A stretch of 64,000 bases of DNA from DATAXP01 sp036272935 (GTDB lineage Bacteria > Planctomycetota > Planctomycetia > Pirellulales > PNKZ01), in NCBI GenBank assembly GCA_036272935.1, contig DATAXP010000050.1, positions 5,592 to 69,591 on the forward strand, in the 5' to 3' direction. Below the pieces are notes generated by a model. The model was not told the origin of the DNA and searched no databases. It saw only the letters and a program-made list of their open reading frames with translations. Shown here piece after piece: positions 59,722 to 64,000 of this stretch. Made by a program: the position numbers and the translations under genes. Positions within the stretch are counted from its first letter, which is position 1. Each line of letters opens with the position of its first letter.

Positions 59722-62700
59722 CTAATGGCGTGGCGGAATTAACTGAGCTTCTGCGGCGGCTTGGCGGAGTGGCTGGGGACGAGCTTGCAGTTCGGCCTGA
59801 AGTTGCTGCAGCACCTGGTTCACGCCCGGAAACGCCTCGCGGCGGAGGGTCGGCTGATCGAGCGTGCCTTCGGCATGGATGAGCATGATTTGCTGGCTGG
59901 CGCCGCCGAGCACGTCGCCGATCACCGGCAGTCGGGGACGGTCGCGGCCCACCATGGCGTGAAACACCAGGTGCAATTGCTTGTTCAAGCCGATCTCTCC
60001 CTTGCCGAGCAAACTGATGGCATCGCCGCTGAAATCGATGCGGTCGACGTAGATGTGCTCCCCCTGCACGCGGAAGCGGACGTCGCTGGAAGTGAAGGCG
60101 ACGCTGTCGGGCTGGCGCACGCTGAGCACTTTCAGCAGGCTGACCATCGCCGGCAGCTCGTAGATGTCGGCATTGCGCAGCTCGAGCGCGCCGTGGCCGG
60201 TGAGGTTGTTCAGGCTTTTGCCTTTGCCGCGCAGCATGAGCTGAGCGTAAATCTCGCCGCGCAGGTCTTCGCGGCCGCCGAACGATTCCTGCTTCCAGCG
60301 TGCCAGGTCGCCGCGCTCGAGTCCCATATGGAGCTCGTACGGCGCCTGCGAGCCGAACAGCGCCCAGCCGTCGAGCGAGAACGCGCCGCCGTAGAGCTGC
60401 GCGATCAGGTGGCGTTCGACCGGCGCGGCCGATTGCCGGTCGGCCCAGAAGCCCAGCAGCAGCCGGGTCTCGTCGAGCCACAGCGGGCCGCGGACGTTCG
60501 TGAATTGCACTTGTTTGCAGGTGAGCGAATCGAGTTCGACTTCGCCTTGGCAGCGGAACCGTTCGCCGAACGAATCGCCCACCAGGTGCATGCCGCCGTG
60601 CATGTTTTCGAGCAGCAGGCCCACGTCGGCCGTGTTGCGGTGCAGGTCGAGATGCACGTCCCACGCCGAGGAAAACCTCTCGGCGGAGTTTGCCAGCCCG
60701 TCGACCGGCATGTTGGCGAGCGTGACGTTGCCGCGCAGATTCACCGGCCCGGTGAGGTTCAGCTCGCCGAGCGATTTTTTCAGCCGGCCCGACAAGGCGC
60801 TGATCAGATCACGGTCGGCCACCAGGCGATCGACCGACAACTGCACCAGCGACAATCGCCAGCCGCCAGCGGGCAACAGATCGCACTGCCCGCGGCCGGT
60901 AAGTTGCGTGCGGCCATGTTCGGCACGCAGATTGTCGAGCGCCACCTGACCGTCGGCAAACACGAACACGCCGGCCATCTTTTCCAGCCGGTAGGGAAAC
61001 TGCGCCGGCTCGATCGAAACGCTTTCGCCCACCGGCTCAGCACGCACCCACAGCCGTGCTTCGCGATCGCCAGGCTCGAAACGCACATGCGTTTCGAGGT
61101 TGATCGTGCCGCGCGGCTTCAGGTCTTGCCACAATTGCTTGGCGCCGGGAGAAAGCGCCTCGCGCAACTCGTCTTCGAGCAGCACCTGGGTGCCGATGAG
61201 GTGCAGTTGCACGACGACCCCTTTTTCGGCCGGCAAGATTTGCCCGGTACATTCGACGTGTCCCGTGCCGTTGGCTCCTTGCAGGCCACGCAGCGTCCAC
61301 AGGCCGTCGTGCATTTCGATCGTGCCGCGGATTTGATCGAGCGGATAAGGGAACTTGTCGAACTTCATCGAACAGCCGCTGAAGCTCATCACCAGGTCGC
61401 GGTGCTCGATGGCGTCGGCGCCGCGCCAGAACTTGCCCGACATGCCGAACTGGCCGAACGGCCGTAACGAGCGGACGACGCGACCAGTCGCCTCGGGCAT
61501 CGCCGCGAGCAGCTTTTCGTCGAAGCGCAAATTATCGCCGCGCATTTCGACCCAGCCGGTCGCGGGCGTCACGTCGACCTGCCACGCACCGACGAGCCGC
61601 AGCTCGGCCTCTTCACTGTGGGCCATTAGGTTCAGTGCCAGCCGGCCTTGCTTCAGTTCCAAGGTGCCACGGCCGCGGTCGAGGCGATAGGGAAACTTGT
61701 GGTAGGTGAACGACGTGTTGAGGCATTTGCAGAACACGTCGGGCTGCCACTTGTGGCCGTCGTACGTGGCGTGCACGTCGAGATCGACCTCGCCGCTAGG
61801 CATGTACTTGTGCCACTCGGCTTGCCACTTGGCGGGAAGCAGGTCCATCAGCTTCGCGTCGAGCACCAGCCGGCGCGCCTCGGCCTGCAACGAGACCGCA
61901 CTGGCATCGGCATATCCAGCGCGGCGCACGCTGAAGTGCAGAGCGGCCTGGCCGGAACGCGCACTGACGTCGTTGATCGAGCAGTTTTGCGGCGTGAAAC
62001 GGAATGTGCCCCGCAGCTCGGTGAGCGGGTAGGGAAGCCGCGGATCGTCGTAGCGGCCGCGGCTGAATTGGCCAATCACGTCGAAGCTCCACGGCTCCGC
62101 GGCGCGCGGATCGTGGCGCACCATGAAACGCGCCTCGACGGCGGCACGCAGTCCGTCAAGCATCTTCTGGCGGCACACCTCGTCCCCCGGCATAGCTCGA
62201 ACGAGTTCGGCCGACATCTCCATGCCGTCGATCGTTCCCGCGGCTTGCCACGCTCCGCCCGCGGGATCGAACGTGGCATCGATCGAGATGTGGCGGATGT
62301 AGTCGGACGCCAGCGTTCCTTGCATCCTTAGCGACGCGCTTGCGCCGGGGGCGGCGGTGCTCGGGCGCGAAGCAAGCTCGGTCGATGGCGCGATCTTCAC
62401 ATTGGCATCGCGCAGCCGCAGCGTGCTCGACGGGTTCTTCATTGGGTCGAACAGCTCGACCACCCCGTGCTCGACGGTGACCTCCGGCGGCGTGTCGCTG
62501 AACTTGGGGATCGGCAGCAGCCGCGCACCGCTCCACGAGCCGTCGGCGCGGCGCGTCATGCGCAGCGTCGGCTGTCGCGCGACGATGCGGGTGATCGCCA
62601 GCCGGTTGGCAACCAGCTCGACCAGATCGAAGTTGCCGTAAACGTACAACTCGTCGATCGCCAGCAGCTCGGCCTGGGATTCCGGCGCTCGCGGCTCGAC

Positions 62701-62934
62701 AATCGAGATGCCGCGAATCTCGATGCCGTCGGATTGCAGCCGCGCCGAACGCACGGTGACCAGCAGGTCGCGGTAGTGATCGGCCAGTTTGCGCTCGACC
62801 TGGCGGCGCACCTCTTCGTTCAGACGATGGTAGCCGTAGGGCACGCCGACGCCGACGGACAGGGCCGCGAGCATCAGCCCCCATTTGCAGCAGAACCACG
62901 TGAGCTTGCAGAAACCGCGAAAAATGGCCGCCAT
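59722..62934 (-). CDS. AsmA-like envelope protein
   Basis: 1070 residues. One N-terminal membrane helix (about 18-36) is followed by a very long beta-rich periplasmic region; an AsmA-C-like end is visible around 880-1000 (LTGHGALELRNADIYELPAM, then the next beta strands). The length and layout match the AsmA/TamB/YhdP group, which carries phospholipids between the two membranes. The last ~40 residues contain EGTLDQPTLRREAFPGVNQ and Gln-rich helices. It is the first gene of a minus-strand group that includes the 107-residue protein. Confidence 0.85.
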   Translation of the reverse strand: MAAIFRGFCKLTWFCCKWGLMLAALSVGVGVPYGYHRLNEEVRRQVERKLADHYRDLLVTVRSARLQSDGIEIRGISIVEPRAPESQAELLAIDELYVYGNFDLVELVANRLAITRIVARQPTLRMTRRADGSWSGARLLPIPKFSDTPPEVTVEHGVVELFDPMKNPSSTLRLRDANVKIAPSTELASRPSTAAPGASASLRMQGTLASDYIRHISIDATFDPAGGAWQAAGTIDGMEMSAELVRAMPGDEVCRQKMLDGLRAAVEARFMVRHDPRAAEPWSFDVIGQFSRGRYDDPRLPYPLTELRGTFRFTPQNCSINDVSARSGQAALHFSVRRAGYADASAVSLQAEARRLVLDAKLMDLLPAKWQAEWHKYMPSGEVDLDVHATYDGHKWQPDVFCKCLNTSFTYHKFPYRLDRGRGTLELKQGRLALNLMAHSEEAELRLVGAWQVDVTPATGWVEMRGDNLRFDEKLLAAMPEATGRVVRSLRPFGQFGMSGKFWRGADAIEHRDLVMSFSGCSMKFDKFPYPLDQIRGTIEMHDGLWTLRGLQGANGTGHVECTGQILPAEKGVVVQLHLIGTQVLLEDELREALSPGAKQLWQDLKPRGTINLETHVRFEPGDREARLWVRAEPVGESVSIEPAQFPYRLEKMAGVFVFADGQVALDNLRAEHGRTQLTGRGQCDLLPAGGWRLSLVQLSVDRLVADRDLISALSGRLKKSLGELNLTGPVNLRGNVTLANMPVDGLANSAERFSSAWDVHLDLHRNTADVGLLLENMHGGMHLVGDSFGERFRCQGEVELDSLTCKQVQFTNVRGPLWLDETRLLLGFWADRQSAAPVERHLIAQLYGGAFSLDGWALFGSQAPYELHMGLERGDLARWKQESFGGREDLRGEIYAQLMLRGKGKSLNNLTGHGALELRNADIYELPAMVSLLKVLSVRQPDSVAFTSSDVRFRVQGEHIYVDRIDFSGDAISLLGKGEIGLNKQLHLVFHAMVGRDRPRLPVIGDVLGGASQQIMLIHAEGTLDQPTLRREAFPGVNQVLQQLQAELQARPQPLRQAAAEAQLIPPRH

Positions 62935-63172
62935 CCTTGGCGCTTGCGCAGTGACGAACCGGGCGCGATTTCGAGAGAAAAAGGCCGCCCAGTTTTGCCG
63001 GATTGCGAGGACCGGTCAAGGCAAGATTCGCGGCTGCTAGCGTTGGGTTGCTGGTCGGCGGCTGAGAAGGCGAAAAAACTGGCATCTCGCTGCAAGCGTT
63101 GCCCGCAGTGACTGCAATGGACCATCGACAGTCGTTCCGTTGCTCGCTTTCTAGGCCCTGCTACTCCGATGG

Positions 63173-63178
63173 TATAAT
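63173..63178 (+). promoter_or_regulatory. Probable -10 box (TATAAT) of mntA-hepT
   Basis: A perfect TATAAT 40 bases before the mntA ATG. No good -35 hexamer lies at 17 bases; the weak TTGCTC is 27 bases away, so this is only a candidate. Confidence 0.45.
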
Positions 63179-63217
63179 TGCGACGGGTTTCGGATGTAAA
63201 CTGGGTGCGCCATCGGC

Positions 63218-63523
63218 ATGAGCCGGCAAGAATTTCAGATACCTGCGACGCAGTTGGCGAGTTTCTGTCGACGCCATCACATCCGCCGGCTGTCGCTGTT
63301 TGGGTCGGCTTTACGCGGCGACTTTGGCCCCGAAAGCGATGTCGATGTGCTGGTCGAGTTCGAGCCTGGCGCGCGGACCGGCCTCCGCTTCTTTGGCATC
63401 GAGCAAGAGCTCTCCGAGCTGATTGGCCGAAGGGTTGATCTGAACACAACGGCCTTCTTGAGTCCGGACTTTCGCGACGAGGTACTTGCCGAGGCTGTCG
63501 TTCAATATGACGAAGCACGATGA
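63218..63523 (+). CDS. mntA: MntA-type nucleotidyltransferase (antitoxin)
   Basis: 101 residues. The minimal nucleotidyltransferase fold has G29-S30 and D41/D43 in GSALRGDFGPESDVDVLV, then VEFEPGARTGLRFF. MntA-HepT modules are toxin-antitoxin systems in which MntA adds AMP groups to the HEPN toxin to silence it. The hepT start lies 17 bases inside this gene. A TATAAT is 40 bases upstream. Confidence 0.92.
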   Translation: MSRQEFQIPATQLASFCRRHHIRRLSLFGSALRGDFGPESDVDVLVEFEPGARTGLRFFGIEQELSELIGRRVDLNTTAFLSPDFRDEVLAEAVVQYDEAR

Positions 63524-63869
63524 TCGGGCAAGATTGTCGCATATGCTTCGGGCGGCCGAAGAAGCTCTGCATTTGGCGTCCGGCCGCAATCGCGCCGATC
63601 TCGATTCAGACCGCCTTCTGAACCTGGCGCTCACTCGGCTGCTCGAAGTCGTCGGTGAGGCCGCTTCGCGAGTGACCGAGGTAACAAGGGTCCAACATCC
63701 CAACGTTCCTTGGTCCCAAATCGTTGCCATGCGCAATCGGCTCATTCACGGCTATGACAACGTCGATTTCGACATTCTACGGGACATCGTGCAAATTGAT
63801 CTTGGTCCACTCGTTGCTCACGTGCGCGCAAAACTCGCCAAATCGACCGACCGCGACCCGGCTCTGTAG
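63507..63869 (+). CDS. hepT: HepT-type HEPN ribonuclease (toxin)
   Basis: 120 residues from ATG 63507. The HEPN active site RX4HXY is complete: R76, H81 and Y83 in RNRLIHGY; Y83 is the residue AMPylated in the E. coli/Shewanella systems. The helix bundle around it contains RLLNLALTRLLEVVGEAA. It overlaps mntA by 17 bases and lies near the right edge of the window. Confidence 0.93.
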   Translation: MTKHDDRARLSHMLRAAEEALHLASGRNRADLDSDRLLNLALTRLLEVVGEAASRVTEVTRVQHPNVPWSQIVAMRNRLIHGYDNVDFDILRDIVQIDLGPLVAHVRAKLAKSTDRDPAL

Positions 63870-64000
63870 AAAACCCGCGGGCGGTATAAAGAATCATAAC
63901 GTTATGTGTAAGGGTTAAGAGCCGGAGGTCGCGGCATTGACTCTGATAGGAGTGGCCGCGAACGTGAGAACCCTGTCGGCGTTTGATCATAGACATGACG
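63870..64000. other. Right-edge spacer with a 12-base palindrome
   Basis: Contains CATAACGTTATG (about 63896-63907), a perfect palindrome 27 bases after the hepT stop. Nothing else can be identified. Confidence 0.4.

Noticed and set aside
63896..63932. Possible integron attC site
   Set aside because: The palindrome does not match the GTTRRRY/RYYYAAC core pair, and no integrase is seen.
1..64000. tRNA, rRNA and replication origin
   Set aside because: No cloverleaf with CCA-end context, no rRNA stretch and no dnaA-box cluster was recognised in the gaps; a tRNA search program would be decisive.

Overview
The window is about 64 kb of high-GC, gene-dense bacterial chromosome from a planctomycete, most likely of the Pirellula/Lacipirellula type. 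The evidence is the family content. There are two pairs of DUF1549/DUF1553 cytochrome-type proteins with DUF1501 proteins, a DUF1080-ThuA fusion, a LEPR-XLL surface glycosidase, a MoxR/DUF58/VWA operon, a cytochrome b carrying its own c-type hemes, and an AsmA-like envelope protein. No rRNA, tRNA, CRISPR array, transposase or integrase was recognised.

Layout. 260-12540 (minus): an eight-gene, mostly overlapping operon of a coiled-coil membrane protein, a MoxR ATPase, a membrane protein, an ABC-2 ATPase and permease, DUF58, BatA-like VWA and double-VWA proteins. 12864-17503 (minus): hisD-hisC-hisB behind a methyltransferase, with a small accessory insert at each his junction (a four-helix-bundle gene; a broken DUF4160 plus DUF2442). 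17886-20653: accB-accC (minus) and a VapBC-like module bounded by a duplicated accC 3' end. 20843-26128: larB, NAD(P)H-hydrate dehydratase, ppx-HD (minus), ribF and a DHH phosphoesterase. 26207-30445: Rieske protein, cytochrome b with c-hemes, DUF1080-ThuA. 30507-37385: an XRE regulator, a GH18 enzyme, a methyltransferase, an unknown protein and a transglutaminase lipoprotein. 37409-40925: a SurA-like foldase, an enolase-superfamily enzyme and DUF4186. 40889-47835: a complete tripartite ABC efflux system (TolC-like, HlyD, fused ATPase, two permeases). 47903-57492: two DUF1549/DUF1553 plus DUF1501 gene pairs around an ECF sigma factor and its two overlapping small partners. 57497-62934 (minus): DUF374 acyltransferase, dapF, a small unknown protein and the AsmA-like giant. 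63218-63869: MntA-HepT.

The main structure not explained by genes is a dense set of short repeats. (i) Heptanucleotide tandem arrays of at least five sequence families occur at about a dozen sites. They are usually inverted pairs and often supply the stop codon or terminal residues of neighbouring genes. (ii) A TAGCCGCG...CGCGGCTA palindrome sits at three convergent gene junctions. (iii) A ~115-bp long palindrome occurs twice, once inside the 5' end of an operon gene. The two most unusual arrangements are the four-helix-bundle gene bracketed by inverted heptad arrays inside the his operon, and the toxin-antitoxin module flanked by a 43-bp duplication of the accC 3' end. All assignments come from reading translations and motifs by eye; no database search was run.
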